From Actinomycetota bacterium (lineage in GTDB: Bacteria > Actinomycetota > Thermoleophilia > RBG-16-64-13), in the NCBI GenBank assembly GCA_016278725.1, contig JADQBG010000012.1, forward strand, positions 23,424-87,423: a DNA stretch of 64,000 nucleotides, written 5' to 3'. Below the pieces are notes generated by a model. The model had not been told where the DNA came from, did not search any database, and worked only from the letters and a program-made list of their open reading frames with translations. Shown here piece after piece: positions 8,850 through 18,378 of this stretch. The position numbers were made by a program, and so were the translations under genes. Each line of letters begins with the position of its first letter. Positions within the stretch are counted from its first letter, which is position 1.

Positions 8850-9869
8850 TCAGACTTCGCGCAGCGCGAGCAGTCTCCCCAAGCAGAGCTCGAGTTCGAA
8901 TTCGGCGGGAGTGTTCGCCTGCCCCTTCATGCGCGCGTCGGTTTCCGCAAGGTGACCAAGCGCCGCCCGCGCCCGTTCGACCGAGTAATTGCCCGCCTGC
9001 TTGAAGAGCTTCTTGGCGGGATAGGGCTTCAACTGGAGCTCTGACTGAATCTGCGCCTGCGGCCAGCCTTCCTCACGGAGCGCCAGCACCCGGGAAAGTT
9101 GCTGGTAGTGACGCAGCAACCGGTAGAAGAGACCGGTCGGTTTCTCGCCAGAGCCGTAGAGATCCTCGACGATCGTGAACGCGGCGTAACCGTGCCCGTC
9201 GACCACCGCGTCGACCAGATCGAAGACGCGGGCCTCCAAAGTGCGCGGAACCAGTAATTCCACGTCTTCGGCGGTCACCCGGGCGCGCCCTTTGTAGCTG
9301 AGCAACTTCTCCAACTCCCGCAGGATGCTCTGCTGGTGCGCACCCGCTCGTTCGACCAGGAGCTTGGCCTCGGCCGAGCCCAGGCTGACTCCGAGCTTCT
9401 TCGCCTGCCTGAGCGTCCACTCCGGAAGCTCCCAGCTCTTGGGCGCCCGGTATTCGAGCACCTCGCCCTTTTTCTGGAACGCCTTGCGCAGCGGGTCCTT
9501 GGGCGGAAGCGTGGTTCCCACCAGCGTGAGGCAGGCGTCAGGCGCCGGGGACTCGAGATAGGCGGCGATCTCCTCCTTATCCGGCTTGCGCCAGGCCTGC
9601 GCGTCGTGGACCAGGACCAACCGGATTCCCTCCAAGAAGGCCAGAGTGTTGGCGGCGGCCACCGCCTCGCGCGCCGGGTGGTCGCCCGCGCGGAACTCGT
9701 CGATGTTGAGTTCGGTGCCCGACTCCTCGACTATGCGGGCACGCAGCCGGCGGAGCGCGAGTTCGACCTTGGGCTCGTCGTCCCCCAGAATCAGGTACGC
9801 CGGGGATAAGGGCCGCTTGGCCTCTCCTCCGCCGGTCCCGCCGCTTTTTGCGCTCTTGCCTCCGGGCAC
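8850..9869 (-). CDS. holA: DNA polymerase III delta subunit
   Basis: HolA is the clamp-loader subunit that opens the beta sliding clamp. I chose GTG 9869 (339 aa, MPGGKSAKSGG...) because AGAGGGGGA precedes it by 7 nt and the length is normal. The core starts LSPAYLILGDDEPKVELALRRLR, as in other delta subunits. The domain III helices near the C-terminus, with DARMKGQANTPAEFELELCLGRL, are characteristic. The open frame itself continues far upstream, but that part is a shadow of comEC. The first 293 nt overlap the unterminated comEC frame. Confidence 0.92.
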   Translation of the reverse strand: MPGGKSAKSGGTGGGEAKRPLSPAYLILGDDEPKVELALRRLRARIVEESGTELNIDEFRAGDHPAREAVAAANTLAFLEGIRLVLVHDAQAWRKPDKEEIAAYLESPAPDACLTLVGTTLPPKDPLRKAFQKKGEVLEYRAPKSWELPEWTLRQAKKLGVSLGSAEAKLLVERAGAHQQSILRELEKLLSYKGRARVTAEDVELLVPRTLEARVFDLVDAVVDGHGYAAFTIVEDLYGSGEKPTGLFYRLLRHYQQLSRVLALREEGWPQAQIQSELQLKPYPAKKLFKQAGNYSVERARAALGHLAETDARMKGQANTPAEFELELCLGRLLALREV

Positions 9870-12126
9870 TGACGATCCCCCTCTGCCGCTGTTCCCGCAT
9901 CCACCAGACCGTATCCCTTGGCGGACGGCCGGACACCGCTCCCGACCCGTGCTCGGTGTGCACCACGAGCCGCCCCTTACCGAATTCCAGGGCGATCCAG
10001 CCATGCACATCGCTCCGGAACGTGCTGACGCCGCGGGCGGCAAGATCAGCCATGACTTCGGGAGCCGGATGGCCGTAGGTGTTGGACCCCACCGGGACGA
10101 CGGCGATGCTTGGCGCCAACTGCTCGAGCAACGCAGCATCGACCGCCCCTTTGCTGCCGTGATGAGGCACGAGCAAACCAACCACCGGTATCCCGAGCGC
10201 CCGCAAAACGGGCGCCTCGGCATCGCCCGGAACGAGTATAGCAACGCCGCCGGAGCGAACGACCGTCACCAGTGAGGCGTCGTTTACGCGGTCGCCGTCC
10301 AGTTCGTTGCCGCCGGCCCGGTCGACCAATGCCGGCGGCCGCCTGGCCAGGAACTCGAACTCGAGCCCGTCAAGCCGTAGCTTCAATCCCCCCTCGCCGG
10401 CCAACCGGCGTGCGGCCTGCTCTCTGAGGGTTTCGAGAAGCGCGTAGTAAGCCAAGGAATCGCGAGACGGTTTCCCCGCCGGGGCCAATGGGTCCGCCTC
10501 GGTCAACTGCACTCGGTCGACGAAGGTTTCGACCTCAACCTCCGGGAGCGCCTCGAGCAATCCGCCGAAATGGTCTAGGTGGGGATGCGTGATTACCACC
10601 AGGTCTAGACGCCGGACGCCGAGGGCCCGCAGCTGCCCACCCAGGTCCATCCCGGCAGGACCTCCGTCTATCAGAGCCGACTTTCCTCCCGGAGTGCGCA
10701 CGAGTACCGCGGCTCCCTCTCCCGCATCGAGCACGCGCAGTTCGGCCCTTGCGGGCCAGCCCTCCCTGCCCCAGGCCAGCACAGCCTCCCGGTGGACAAA
10801 AGCTGCGCCCGTCCACAGGGCCAAGCCCAACAGCCCTCCCGCCACCAGTAGGGGGACAAGTGCGAGACCGCGGCCCACCCGCGCGTTTTCTCGGCGCCTC
10901 AGGAGGATCAAGACGTAGGCGACCCCGCCGCCGAGGAACAGCCCGAGAAGCGGCGCCACCATGCGCAATTCCAAGAGAGGTGCGCGCGAGAAGATCCAGG
11001 CGATCTCCGTAACGTAAGCGAGGAGCACCGCCGCCAGGCGGTTGAACACCACCGGCAGCGCCTCTCCCCAAAATCCGGTCAGCAGCGAGCCCATGCCCAG
11101 GCCCATCACCACCGGCAGCACCGGCACGGCAAGGACGTTCGCGAGGACGCCGACGACGGAGGCGCTGCCAAACACCAAGAGTGACACGGGGAGGGTGCCG
11201 AGCGTGGCGGCGAGTGAGATGGCCATGCCCTGAGCGAGCAACTCGGGAAGAAAGCCGAGGGCGCGCTGCAGTCGGCCGCTCAAGGCCAGGATGCCGGCCA
11301 CCGCCGCGAACGAGAGTTGAAAGCCCACCGTGGTATACGCCAGGGGATCCCACACGAGCACCACGGCGGCTGCCTGAACGAGAACCAGCCAGGAGTCGCG
11401 CCGCCGGCCCGAAAGCTCGGCAAAAAGCACGGCGGAAAGCATCACGAAGGCCCGAATGACCGGGATCCGCGCTCCCGTCAGAGGGACGAAGACCGCCGCG
11501 CCGAGCCCCGCCAGCAAGAGCGCGGGGCGTCGCGGCAGGCGCAGCAAGCCGGCGATCGCTATCACCCCGCCGGCCAGCCCGGCGACGTGGAGCCCGCTGA
11601 CGGAAAGGATATGGGACAGGCCGCTCGCCCGAAAGGCCGCGATCAGTTCCGGGGAAACTCCCTCACGCTCTCCGAGCACCACCCCGCGGAGAAGGCCCGC
11701 CTGTGACTCGCCCAGGCCCAACCCCAGATAGCCGCTCGAACGCCCGCGCATCGCCGCCCAGAAGCCACCGCTTCCCGGCCCGGAGGCTCCGGGATCGGCC
11801 GCCGTGATACTCCCAAGGACGTCTCCCGTTCCGAGCACGGCTCCCGCCGTCAGGACGAGCGCTCCGGCGAGAGCGATCCGGAGGAGCCCGTCGCGCGGCC
11901 CGCATTCGTCCCGGCCACGGTTCCCCGGCCCGCCCCCTGGCCCCTTTCCCCGCCCAGAGGAGATGAGGACGAGGACGAGCAGCACGATGAGTCCCAGGAG
12001 TACGGGCAGCAGACGCGGCGATGCCCCAGGAAACCGCGACCCCAAGACCAATCCCAAGACCAGCAGGATCCAGCCCAACCGGGGGACGCCCACCCGCCGA
12101 ACCAACCAGCGCTCGAGAGCCACCAT
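9577..12126 (-). CDS. comEC: DNA internalization-related competence protein ComEC/Rec2, with out-of-frame run-on
   Basis: ComEC is the inner-membrane channel that imports single-stranded DNA during transformation. N-terminal helices and an OB-like segment precede the competence domain with LSHILSVSGLHV (170-181). A metallo-beta-lactamase-like domain follows, with ITHPHLDHFGG near 511-521 and VPHHGSKG near 650. Recognisable homology ends near residue 725. The remaining roughly 125 residues are Arg/Gly/Pro-rich, and residues from about 753 overlap holA in another frame, so the true end is unclear. The start ATG is 11 nt after the comEA stop. Confidence 0.9.
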   Translation of the reverse strand: MVALERWLVRRVGVPRLGWILLVLGLVLGSRFPGASPRLLPVLLGLIVLLVLVLISSGRGKGPGGGPGNRGRDECGPRDGLLRIALAGALVLTAGAVLGTGDVLGSITAADPGASGPGSGGFWAAMRGRSSGYLGLGLGESQAGLLRGVVLGEREGVSPELIAAFRASGLSHILSVSGLHVAGLAGGVIAIAGLLRLPRRPALLLAGLGAAVFVPLTGARIPVIRAFVMLSAVLFAELSGRRRDSWLVLVQAAAVVLVWDPLAYTTVGFQLSFAAVAGILALSGRLQRALGFLPELLAQGMAISLAATLGTLPVSLLVFGSASVVGVLANVLAVPVLPVVMGLGMGSLLTGFWGEALPVVFNRLAAVLLAYVTEIAWIFSRAPLLELRMVAPLLGLFLGGGVAYVLILLRRRENARVGRGLALVPLLVAGGLLGLALWTGAAFVHREAVLAWGREGWPARAELRVLDAGEGAAVLVRTPGGKSALIDGGPAGMDLGGQLRALGVRRLDLVVITHPHLDHFGGLLEALPEVEVETFVDRVQLTEADPLAPAGKPSRDSLAYYALLETLREQAARRLAGEGGLKLRLDGLEFEFLARRPPALVDRAGGNELDGDRVNDASLVTVVRSGGVAILVPGDAEAPVLRALGIPVVGLLVPHHGSKGAVDAALLEQLAPSIAVVPVGSNTYGHPAPEVMADLAARGVSTFRSDVHGWIALEFGKGRLVVHTEHGSGAVSGRPPRDTVWWMREQRQRGIVSARRQERKKRRDRRRRGQAALIPGVPDSGGRRAQGRTRAPPAACPHSRGVGHRTQHRRVPRGRPPGARGGGRRQHSGLLGGNPVGPGPRRAGLAQAG

Positions 12127-12137
12127 GACCAGAAATG

Positions 12138-12854
12138 CTAGGGCTGCGCCAGGCCCCGAAAGCGTTCGATCGTCTTGGGACCGATTCCGGGGACGCGTTC
12201 CAGATCTTCGAGCGAGGTGAAGGGCCCCTCCGCGTCGCGCGAGGCCACTATCTGCTCGGCGGTCTTGGGTCCGACTCCCGGCAGCTCTTCGAGTTCAGCC
12301 GCCGTCGCCGTGTTGAGAGAGATCATGGCGCCGCTTCCGGCACCCGAACCTGCGGCACCGCCGGCCGCCGCTCCCGCGGACGCGCCGCCTCCGCTTCCCG
12401 GGTTCACCCCTCCCGCCTCGCCCTCCGCCGGAACGACCACCTGAGCCCCGTCCGCAAGCGGCGTTGCCAGGGACAAAGCCTGCTCGTCGGCCTCGGGCGC
12501 CGGCCCACCGGCCGCCGCCAAGGCCTCGAAGACGCGCGCACCGGCCCGCAGCGAGTAGACGCCGGGGCGCACGACCGCGCCGGTAACGTGAACCATGATG
12601 GGAGGAACAGAAGTCGTGGTGGTGGACGCGGCTTCCGACTGGATTCCAGCCGCTCCCCCGGGCGGGCCTTCGCCATCCGGGGCCGAACTCGGCGCTGCGG
12701 CCGCGGGGGTCACCACCACGGCTGCGTCAGGCTCCCCGCTCCCCGCCGAATCGGCGGCCCGTCCGGCTTTGGCCAAACTCCAGCCTCCGGCCAACAGCAC
12801 GATCAGGGCAAAGGCCGCGTACACCAGAAGCCGGGATGTGGGCAGCGAAGGCAT
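12138..12854 (-). CDS. comEA: Competence protein ComEA (SLBB plus helix-hairpin-helix DNA receptor)
   Basis: ComEA is the membrane-anchored double-stranded-DNA receptor that feeds ComEC. The 238-aa protein has one N-terminal membrane segment (RLLVYAAFALIVLLAGGWSL), then an Ala/Ser-rich linker. An SLBB domain follows (VHVTGAVVRPGVYSLRAGARVFEAL). Two helix-hairpin-helix motifs lie at the C-terminus, LEELPGVGPKTAEQIV and LERVPGIGPKTIERF. comEA-comEC-holA is a standard order. No Com pilus genes occur in the window. Confidence 0.94.
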   Translation of the reverse strand: MPSLPTSRLLVYAAFALIVLLAGGWSLAKAGRAADSAGSGEPDAAVVVTPAAAAPSSAPDGEGPPGGAAGIQSEAASTTTTSVPPIMVHVTGAVVRPGVYSLRAGARVFEALAAAGGPAPEADEQALSLATPLADGAQVVVPAEGEAGGVNPGSGGGASAGAAAGGAAGSGAGSGAMISLNTATAAELEELPGVGPKTAEQIVASRDAEGPFTSLEDLERVPGIGPKTIERFRGLAQP

Positions 12855-12919
12855 GTCCCCACCCTAGCCCGCAGGCCTCGGGCGGGTTATCGGTCCTTGG
12901 TTGGGGGATGGACGCCCCG

Positions 12920-12953
12920 CCCAAGGAGGCGCCCCACCCAAGGAGGCGCCCCT
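12920..12953. repeat. Tandem 17-bp direct repeat upstream of comEA
   Basis: CCCAAGGAGGCGCCCCA (12920-12936) is followed immediately by CCCAAGGAGGCGCCCCT (12937-12953), 16 of 17 identical. It occupies the roughly 108-nt gap between the helicase stop and the comEA start. No promoter is obvious in this gap. Confidence 0.7.
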
Positions 12954-12962
12954 CCCAGAGAG

Positions 12963-15716
12963 CTATTCGCCGGGCCGGCTTTTCGCCCTTTCCACGGAGA
13001 TCTCTCGTCCCCGGAAGACGGTGTCCTGCATGGTCTCGATCACCTTCGATGCGATCGCCTTTCGCACCTCGATGAAGGCGAAGCGGTGGAGCAGGTCGAC
13101 CCGCCCGATATCCTCCTCGTGAATACCCGCGGTCTCCCGCACCAGATCCTCGAGTTGCTGTCGGTTCACCTTCGCCCGGCGGCCGATCGAAATGAAGAGC
13201 CGGGTCATGTCGCCGTTCTCGTCGGAAGACTCGCCCTCCTCGGCCTTGCGGCCCGGCGCCGCGGCCGCTTTCCCCTTCTCCTCCGGTTCGCGCCGGAAGG
13301 GCACCGCTCCGGACTGGGAGTAGGCGCCGAGCAGAAATGCGGCGATGAGCTTGGGGTCGAAGTCCACGGCCAGCCGGTCGATGACCGCGAGATAATCCCC
13401 CACCGATTGCGAATCGAGTTCCCGCAGGCGGCCGGAGAGATGATCGCGGAGTTGGAGGGCGCGCAGAATCCGTTCCTCCTCGGACAGTTCCGCCATCGCG
13501 GCCGGACGTATCTCGGAGGGCGTTGCCGGCGTCACCGGGATGGCGGACGTCTGGGGGACGGCCGCGGCCGGCGTCTCCGCCACCGGTTCCGGCCTCGCGG
13601 CCGGCCTTGGGCGGGCCGGACGCTCCGGTTTCTTGGCGGCGGCCTCCTCCGACTGCCGGGCGTCGCGCATGCGTTCCTCGACGTCCTCGCGGCGCAGCTG
13701 CTCCGCTTGGGCGCGTTCTTTCCGGCGTAGCTCCTCGAGACCGCCGTGAGCTGAGGCTTCCTCAGCCTGTCCCCCGGTCTCCCTCTCCGCCTGAAGCTGA
13801 GCCTCGGAGATCAGGGCTTCCCGCTCCAAGCGCCCGGCCTCTTTGAGCACCTCCTCGACACCGGTCACCTCGATGCGCTTGTCGATATCGCGCAGGGTGT
13901 AGCGCCGCTGGTGGCGTTCAGCTTCGGTCTGCGCGCCCTCGGTCATGCTGCGAAGCTCGTCGAAGAAGGAGGAACGTTTTTCTTCCTCGCGCGGGCCCTT
14001 GCCCGGCCGGCGGCGGTCCCGGGTACGGCGGGGTTTTTGCTCGACCTGATCGGAGGCGGTCGCCCCGGAGGCAACGAGGGCTTCCGGCTCGACTGTCGCC
14101 AATGCCTCGGCCAAGACGGGTTGCTCGACTGCCACCGATTCTTCCCTGCGGGCCTTCTCCTGGCGGCGCACGCTCTGCTGGGCAACCTCGTCGCCTCTGG
14201 CGGCGCGGCGCCGTTCCTCCATCTCTTCGGCCGAGGGGAGTTCGCCCTCTTCGATCTGGGCGTGCGAGAACTCCTGAATGCGCAGCAGGTCCCAGTACTC
14301 CGCGGGAGTGACAAAGGTGATGGCCACTCCCGACCGGCCCATGCGCCCCGTCCGCCCGATGCGGTGCACGTAGGCCTCCGGGTCCTGAGGGATGTGGTAG
14401 TTGATCACGTGGGTGACGTGGCTGATGTCCAGCCCGCGGCTCGCCACGTCGGTGGCCACCAGATAGGGGAACTCGCCCCCGCGGAAGCCTTCCATGATGC
14501 GGTCCCGCTGCTGCTGGGTCAGATCGCCGTGCAGGCCCTCCACCTCGTAACCGCGGCCTTTCAGCTTGCGCGCGAGCCGCTCCACGTTACGCCGGGTGCG
14601 GCAGAAGATCATGGCCGAAGCGCTCTCGTCCTCGTAGTCCAGCAGGTGGGTGAGGGCTTCCAGTTTCTCGTCCTCGGGAAGTTCGTAGAAGATCTGCTCG
14701 GTATCGTCGAGCGTGAGCGTCTCGGGGACCACGGAAACCGACACCGGATCCCGCATGTAACGGTCGGAGATGTTGCGGATGTCGTCGGGAATCGTGGCCG
14801 AGAACAGCATCGTCTGCCGATCTTCGGGGCACTGCCGGAGAATGCGGCGGATATCGGGCAGAAAGCCCATGTCCAGCATCATGTCGGCCTCGTCCAGGAT
14901 GAGCATCTTGAGCGCGCTGAGGTCGAGCGTTCCCCGGCCGAGATGATCCAGCACGCGCCCGGGGGTGCCGGCGATGATCTGCACGCCCTTCTTCAGAGCG
15001 TTGATCTGACGGTCGATCCGCTGTCCTCCGTAGATGGGGAGAACCTTCTGGCCGCTGAAGAGGCTGAGTTCGTGAAGCTCTTCCGAGACCTGGACGGCCA
15101 ACTCCCTGGTGGGGCAGAGAACCAGGGCCTGCACCGGGCCTTCCGGATCGAGGTTCTGAGCCATGGGGATACCGAACGCCGCGGTCTTGCCCGTCCCGGT
15201 CTGCGCCTGCCCCAGGAGATCCCGGCCTTCGAGAACCAGGGGAAGGGATTTCTTCTGAATGGGGGTGGGCTCGACGAATCCCATCTTGTCGATGGCCTGC
15301 ATCACCGCGGAACTCAGGTTGAAATCCTGGAAGGTCACGGGCTTTCCGCCGGGCTCCTCCGAGCCATCAGAAGCGGCAGACTCGGCCCTGGGCTCTTCGG
15401 CAGGAGGCTCGGTCTCAGCGCTCGCCGGCTCGGTAAGCTCGGTCTCGACGGCTGCCGGTTCGGCGGCTGCCGTCTCGGCGGCTTCCGTCTCCGTGGCTTC
15501 GGAGCCGGCCTCTGCGGGTTCGGGTGGGGGGTGCGATTCGGCAGCGGCTTCGCTCTCGGCATTGCTCTCGGCATTGCTCTCGGCCTTGCTCTCGGCTTCG
15601 CTCTCGGCCTCGCTCTCGGCTTCGCCGGTGGTGGTCTCTGGTTCTTCCTTGGTGGCGGCTTCGCCTGCCGGCTCGGGAGGGGTCACTTCGTTTTCGGGCA
15701 CTTTGTCTTCATTCAT
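12963..15716 (-). CDS. DEAD-box RNA helicase with acidic N-terminal extension and DbpA-type RNA-binding domain
   Basis: An ATP-dependent RNA helicase of the CsdA/DeaD type. At 917 aa it is much longer than the usual 450-650. Residues 1-125 are Glu/Ala-rich low complexity with AESE repeats. The helicase core follows: Walker A AQTGTGKT (171-178), PTREL, DEAD (275-278), SAT (306-308) and HRIGRTGRMGRSG. A long charged linker (about 510-830) leads to a C-terminal DbpA RNA-binding fold with LFISIGRRAKVNRQQLEDLV and FAFIEVRK. Likely roles are ribosome assembly or cold/RNA-structure stress. The ATG at 15716 is 15 nt after the hydrolase stop. Confidence 0.93.
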   Translation of the reverse strand: MNEDKVPENEVTPPEPAGEAATKEEPETTTGEAESEAESEAESKAESNAESNAESEAAAESHPPPEPAEAGSEATETEAAETAAAEPAAVETELTEPASAETEPPAEEPRAESAASDGSEEPGGKPVTFQDFNLSSAVMQAIDKMGFVEPTPIQKKSLPLVLEGRDLLGQAQTGTGKTAAFGIPMAQNLDPEGPVQALVLCPTRELAVQVSEELHELSLFSGQKVLPIYGGQRIDRQINALKKGVQIIAGTPGRVLDHLGRGTLDLSALKMLILDEADMMLDMGFLPDIRRILRQCPEDRQTMLFSATIPDDIRNISDRYMRDPVSVSVVPETLTLDDTEQIFYELPEDEKLEALTHLLDYEDESASAMIFCRTRRNVERLARKLKGRGYEVEGLHGDLTQQQRDRIMEGFRGGEFPYLVATDVASRGLDISHVTHVINYHIPQDPEAYVHRIGRTGRMGRSGVAITFVTPAEYWDLLRIQEFSHAQIEEGELPSAEEMEERRRAARGDEVAQQSVRRQEKARREESVAVEQPVLAEALATVEPEALVASGATASDQVEQKPRRTRDRRRPGKGPREEEKRSSFFDELRSMTEGAQTEAERHQRRYTLRDIDKRIEVTGVEEVLKEAGRLEREALISEAQLQAERETGGQAEEASAHGGLEELRRKERAQAEQLRREDVEERMRDARQSEEAAAKKPERPARPRPAARPEPVAETPAAAVPQTSAIPVTPATPSEIRPAAMAELSEEERILRALQLRDHLSGRLRELDSQSVGDYLAVIDRLAVDFDPKLIAAFLLGAYSQSGAVPFRREPEEKGKAAAAPGRKAEEGESSDENGDMTRLFISIGRRAKVNRQQLEDLVRETAGIHEEDIGRVDLLHRFAFIEVRKAIASKVIETMQDTVFRGREISVERAKSRPGE
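15540..15625. repeat. 12-bp coding repeat in the acidic helicase N-terminus
   Basis: About seven near-identical copies of CTCTCGGCWTTG/CTCTCGGCTTCG in register encode the AESE/AESN repeats of the helicase (about residues 33-57). This is a site prone to slippage length variation. Confidence 0.75.
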
Positions 15717-15731
15717 ATAGAGAATATTAGC

Positions 15732-16433
15732 CTATCTCCCGCTGGTTCCCGTGCCGGTGACCACAAAGCGCCGCTCCAAGAACCCTTTTACGACCGCTCC
15801 CACCTCGCGCTGACGCCCATTGAACATGTGATCGGCGCCGGGCAGCACCTCCAAGGTAAGGTCGAGATCGAGACTCTCGAGGAACGGCCCCACGACGTCC
15901 GGAGGCGCCAGCGTGTCCTCCTCGGCGCAGACGGCCAGCACGGGCCCACGGAAGCGGCTAAGCCCTTCCAGCTCCGCTTCGCTGAACTCCTCGGAACGGA
16001 TCACGAGGGCGACCAGAACGAGCGCGTCGGCGGACTCACCCGCGATCACCGCGGCGGCCGTCATGATGCTGCCGAAAGAGAAACCGCCCAGCACCAGCGG
16101 GCGCGGGGGTCGCATCTGCGCGCGCATGAACTCAGCCGCCGCCCTTACGTCATCGCGCTCGGCCCTGCCGTCGAACTCTCCGGCACTGCGCCCCACTCCG
16201 CGAAAGTTGAAACGCAGCGTGCTGAAGCCCGCCTCGCGCGCCGCCTGCGCCACGTGGTGAACCAGGGGTTGGCGAAGGGTGCCGCCATAGAGCGGGTGCG
16301 GATGCGCGAAGACCAGACTCCCGGCGGAAGGAGTCCCGCCCGCCCTCTGAGGCTCCTCCACCAAACCCTCCAGGGTGCCCGCCAGGTCGAGGCCCATGCC
16401 GATTCCCCCGAAAACCACGTGCCGCGGAGTCAC
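15732..16433 (-). CDS. Alpha/beta hydrolase (dienelactone-hydrolase/CocE-like, HPHPLYGG type)
   Basis: A small serine hydrolase of 233 aa. The HPHPLYGG segment (44-51) and TLRFNFRGVGRSAGEFD (72-88) mark the widespread bacterial family related to CocE/dienelactone hydrolases. The likely triad is S119 in GFSFGS, D173 in EEDTLAPP and H202 in GADHMF. No signal peptide is seen, so it is cytoplasmic. The substrate is unknown. Translation starts at GTG 16433, three bases after the YajQ-family stop, and the helicase follows 15 nt later, so the three genes probably share a transcript. Confidence 0.85.
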   Translation of the reverse strand: MTPRHVVFGGIGMGLDLAGTLEGLVEEPQRAGGTPSAGSLVFAHPHPLYGGTLRQPLVHHVAQAAREAGFSTLRFNFRGVGRSAGEFDGRAERDDVRAAAEFMRAQMRPPRPLVLGGFSFGSIMTAAAVIAGESADALVLVALVIRSEEFSEAELEGLSRFRGPVLAVCAEEDTLAPPDVVGPFLESLDLDLTLEVLPGADHMFNGRQREVGAVVKGFLERRFVVTGTGTSGR

Positions 16434-16436
16434 TGC

Positions 16437-16928
16437 TCAGTCCCGGAAGTTGACGAACTGCAGGGGCACGGCGAAATCCTGTTCCTTCAGGAACGAGATC
16501 ACTTCCTGCAGATCGTCGCGCTTCTTGCCGGTGATCCGCACTTCATCGCCCTGGATCGAGGACTGCACCTTCATCTTGGTGCCCTTGATCGCTTTGACGA
16601 TGCGCTTGGCCACCTCCTCGTTCAGGCCGGTGGCGATGTCGACCTCCTGCCGCATCATGTCCCCCCCGGCCCTCTGGGGGTCCTTGAAGTCGAATGCCTT
16701 GGTGTCGATCCCCCGCTTGACCGCGCGGGCCAAGAGCATCTCGCGCAGCGCCCGAAGCTTCATCTCGTCCTCGGTCAAGAAGCTAACCGCTCCTTCCTTG
16801 CGGTCCAGTTCCACGTCTGCCTTCGAACCGCGAAAATCGTAGCGCTGGGCAACCTCTTTGCGCACCATGTTGACCGCGTTGTCCAGTTCCTGCATATCCA
16901 CTCGGCTTACCACGTCGAATGAAGGCAT
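16437..16928 (-). CDS. YajQ family cyclic-di-GMP-binding/nucleotide-binding protein
   Basis: YajQ-family proteins have two ferredoxin-like folds and bind nucleotides; Xanthomonas and Pseudomonas members bind cyclic di-GMP. The protein is 163 aa: [38 protein letters not shown], then [25 protein letters not shown] and the end LQFVNFRD. The length and both signatures are typical. The ATG at 16928 has a very good GAGGAGGTGG ribosome binding site; the longer open frame upstream is not coding. A role in signalling is inferred from the family only. Confidence 0.93.
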   Translation of the reverse strand: MPSFDVVSRVDMQELDNAVNMVRKEVAQRYDFRGSKADVELDRKEGAVSFLTEDEMKLRALREMLLARAVKRGIDTKAFDFKDPQRAGGDMMRQEVDIATGLNEEVAKRIVKAIKGTKMKVQSSIQGDEVRITGKKRDDLQEVISFLKEQDFAVPLQFVNFRD

Positions 16929-17009
16929 CTGCGCGCCACCTCCTCTTGAAAGTCCGATTGAAAAGCTACCCGAAAAAGTCCATCTGCACAGAAACTTTAC
17001 ATTTTCGCC

Positions 17010-17038
17010 TTTCCATCTCCAGTGCCTGCGTGTAGACT
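17010..17038 (+). promoter_or_regulatory. Predicted promoter of the M23 peptidase gene
   Basis: -35 TTTCCA (17010-17015) and -10 TAGACT (17033-17038), each 4/6, are separated by 17 nt. The predicted +1 is at about 17045, almost at the in-frame GTG 17047 and 14 nt before the ATG 17059, so the message would be leaderless or have a very short leader. Confidence 0.4.
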
Positions 17039-17058
17039 CCGGCGCCGTGTTCGACTCG

Positions 17059-18324
17059 ATGACAAGAATCCGTACTGCCCTTGCGGGCCGTTCCCGCCTT
17101 TGCTTCCGAAGCGCCGCCGTGGTGGCCCTGGGGATCTTTGCCATCCTCCCCCTGCTTGCGCTCTCGCCCGTTACCGGCGGCGGCCTTACCCCAACGCCTT
17201 TCCCGGCCGAGGCCCGGGCGGCCACCCTCGACGGCGCCAAGCAGGAACTGGAACAGGCCAAAGCCCAACTGGAGCGCCAACAGGCGGAACTGGACAAGCT
17301 CGCGGCTCAATACGCGGAGGCCGAGAATACCGTACACCAGACGCGCGACGCCCTGAGCGAGACCGCGGCCGCGATGGATCGCAGCAAAGCCGATCTGGCC
17401 TCTCTCGAAACCCAAGTGGCCTCCCGGCTACGCCGGATGTACATGAGCGGGGGCAGCACCGAAACCGCCTTCTTCTCTGCACTCTTTGGAAAAGACCTCA
17501 GCTTCGGAGAGATCCTTCGCCGCTACCGGGGGCTCTCCGACGTGGCCGAGAGCGATCGAGAACTCTTTGCTCAGGTCTCGGGCCATCTGGAGAGGTTGGA
17601 CGAACTCGAGGCCGAACTAACCGACAGGGAGCGTGCGGAGACCGAGGCGCTCGCTTCTCTCGAGGAGACCAACAATCGCGCCCTGGCGCAACTGGACGCC
17701 TCGAAGGAAGAATACAACGCACTGCGCGAGCGGGTACGCCGCCTGGAGGAAGAGCAGCGCCGGCGTGAGGAAGCGGCCCGCAAGGCTGCCGAAGAGCGCA
17801 GGGCACAGCAGGCGGCGGCAGCTTCCCGCGGATCGAGCGAATCCAGAAGCGCGGCCGGCTCGTCCTCGTCGGACTCCGGCGGGTCCTCCAACCGGGCCAG
17901 CGGCGTCATCGCGTCCGGTTCCTGGGTCTTCCCGGTCCAAGGCCCCAACAGCTTCATCGACTCCTGGGGATATGCGCGTTCCGGCGGGCGCAGCCATGAA
18001 GGAACCGACATCATGACGGCGCGCAATACGCCGCTGGTGGCGGTGACCGACGGCGTGATCAGCAAGGCAAGGGCCTACGAGAGCGGGCTTGGCGGGATCA
18101 CCATCTGGCTGCGCGGAAGCGACGGTAACTCGTATTACTACGCCCATCTGAATTCGCTGGCTTCGGGCATCAGCGCCGGGACCAGCGTGAGCGCGGGCCA
18201 GGTCATTGGCTATGCCGGCAATTCGGGGAACGCCCGGGGAACGGATGTGCACCTGCACTTCGAGATCCACCCCGGAGGCGGTTCGGCCATCAACCCCTAC
18301 CCCACCCTCATCAAGTACCGCTAG
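17059..18324 (+). CDS. Secreted coiled-coil M23 peptidase (EnvC/NlpD-like murein hydrolase or its activator)
   Basis: The 421-aa protein has an N-terminal export signal (hydrophobic [18 protein letters not shown]). A long coiled coil of about 60-270, rich in Glu/Gln/Arg, is followed by a Ser-rich linker and a C-terminal LytM/M23 domain. The zinc ligands are intact: H313 and D317 in SHEGTD, and H400 in HLHFE. It is therefore probably an active peptidoglycan endopeptidase outside the membrane. ATG 17059 was chosen; GTG 17047 in the same frame is an alternative that suits a leaderless transcript. It is divergent from the YajQ gene and convergent with the ABC-F gene. Confidence 0.9.
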   Translation: MTRIRTALAGRSRLCFRSAAVVALGIFAILPLLALSPVTGGGLTPTPFPAEARAATLDGAKQELEQAKAQLERQQAELDKLAAQYAEAENTVHQTRDALSETAAAMDRSKADLASLETQVASRLRRMYMSGGSTETAFFSALFGKDLSFGEILRRYRGLSDVAESDRELFAQVSGHLERLDELEAELTDRERAETEALASLEETNNRALAQLDASKEEYNALRERVRRLEEEQRRREEAARKAAEERRAQQAAAASRGSSESRSAAGSSSSDSGGSSNRASGVIASGSWVFPVQGPNSFIDSWGYARSGGRSHEGTDIMTARNTPLVAVTDGVISKARAYESGLGGITIWLRGSDGNSYYYAHLNSLASGISAGTSVSAGQVIGYAGNSGNARGTDVHLHFEIHPGGGSAINPYPTLIKYR

Positions 18325-18347
18325 CCGTCTGGGGCTGCGACCGCTAT

Positions 18348-18378
18348 TCGTCCAGGCCCGCTAGTCGTCCAGGCCCGC
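18348..18378. repeat. 17-bp-period duplication at the ABC-F stop codon
   Basis: TCGTCCAGGCCCGC occurs at 18348-18361 and again at 18365-18378. The duplication carries the end of the ABC-F gene; because 17 is not a multiple of three, the extra copy lies beyond the TAG and out of frame. It is a small tandem duplication in the 36-nt gap between convergent genes. Confidence 0.65.

Noticed and set aside
13911..16922. 1003-codon open frame on the plus strand
   Set aside because: It lies opposite the helicase, hydrolase and YajQ genes, all with firm homology; it is the high-GC antisense shadow of those reading frames.
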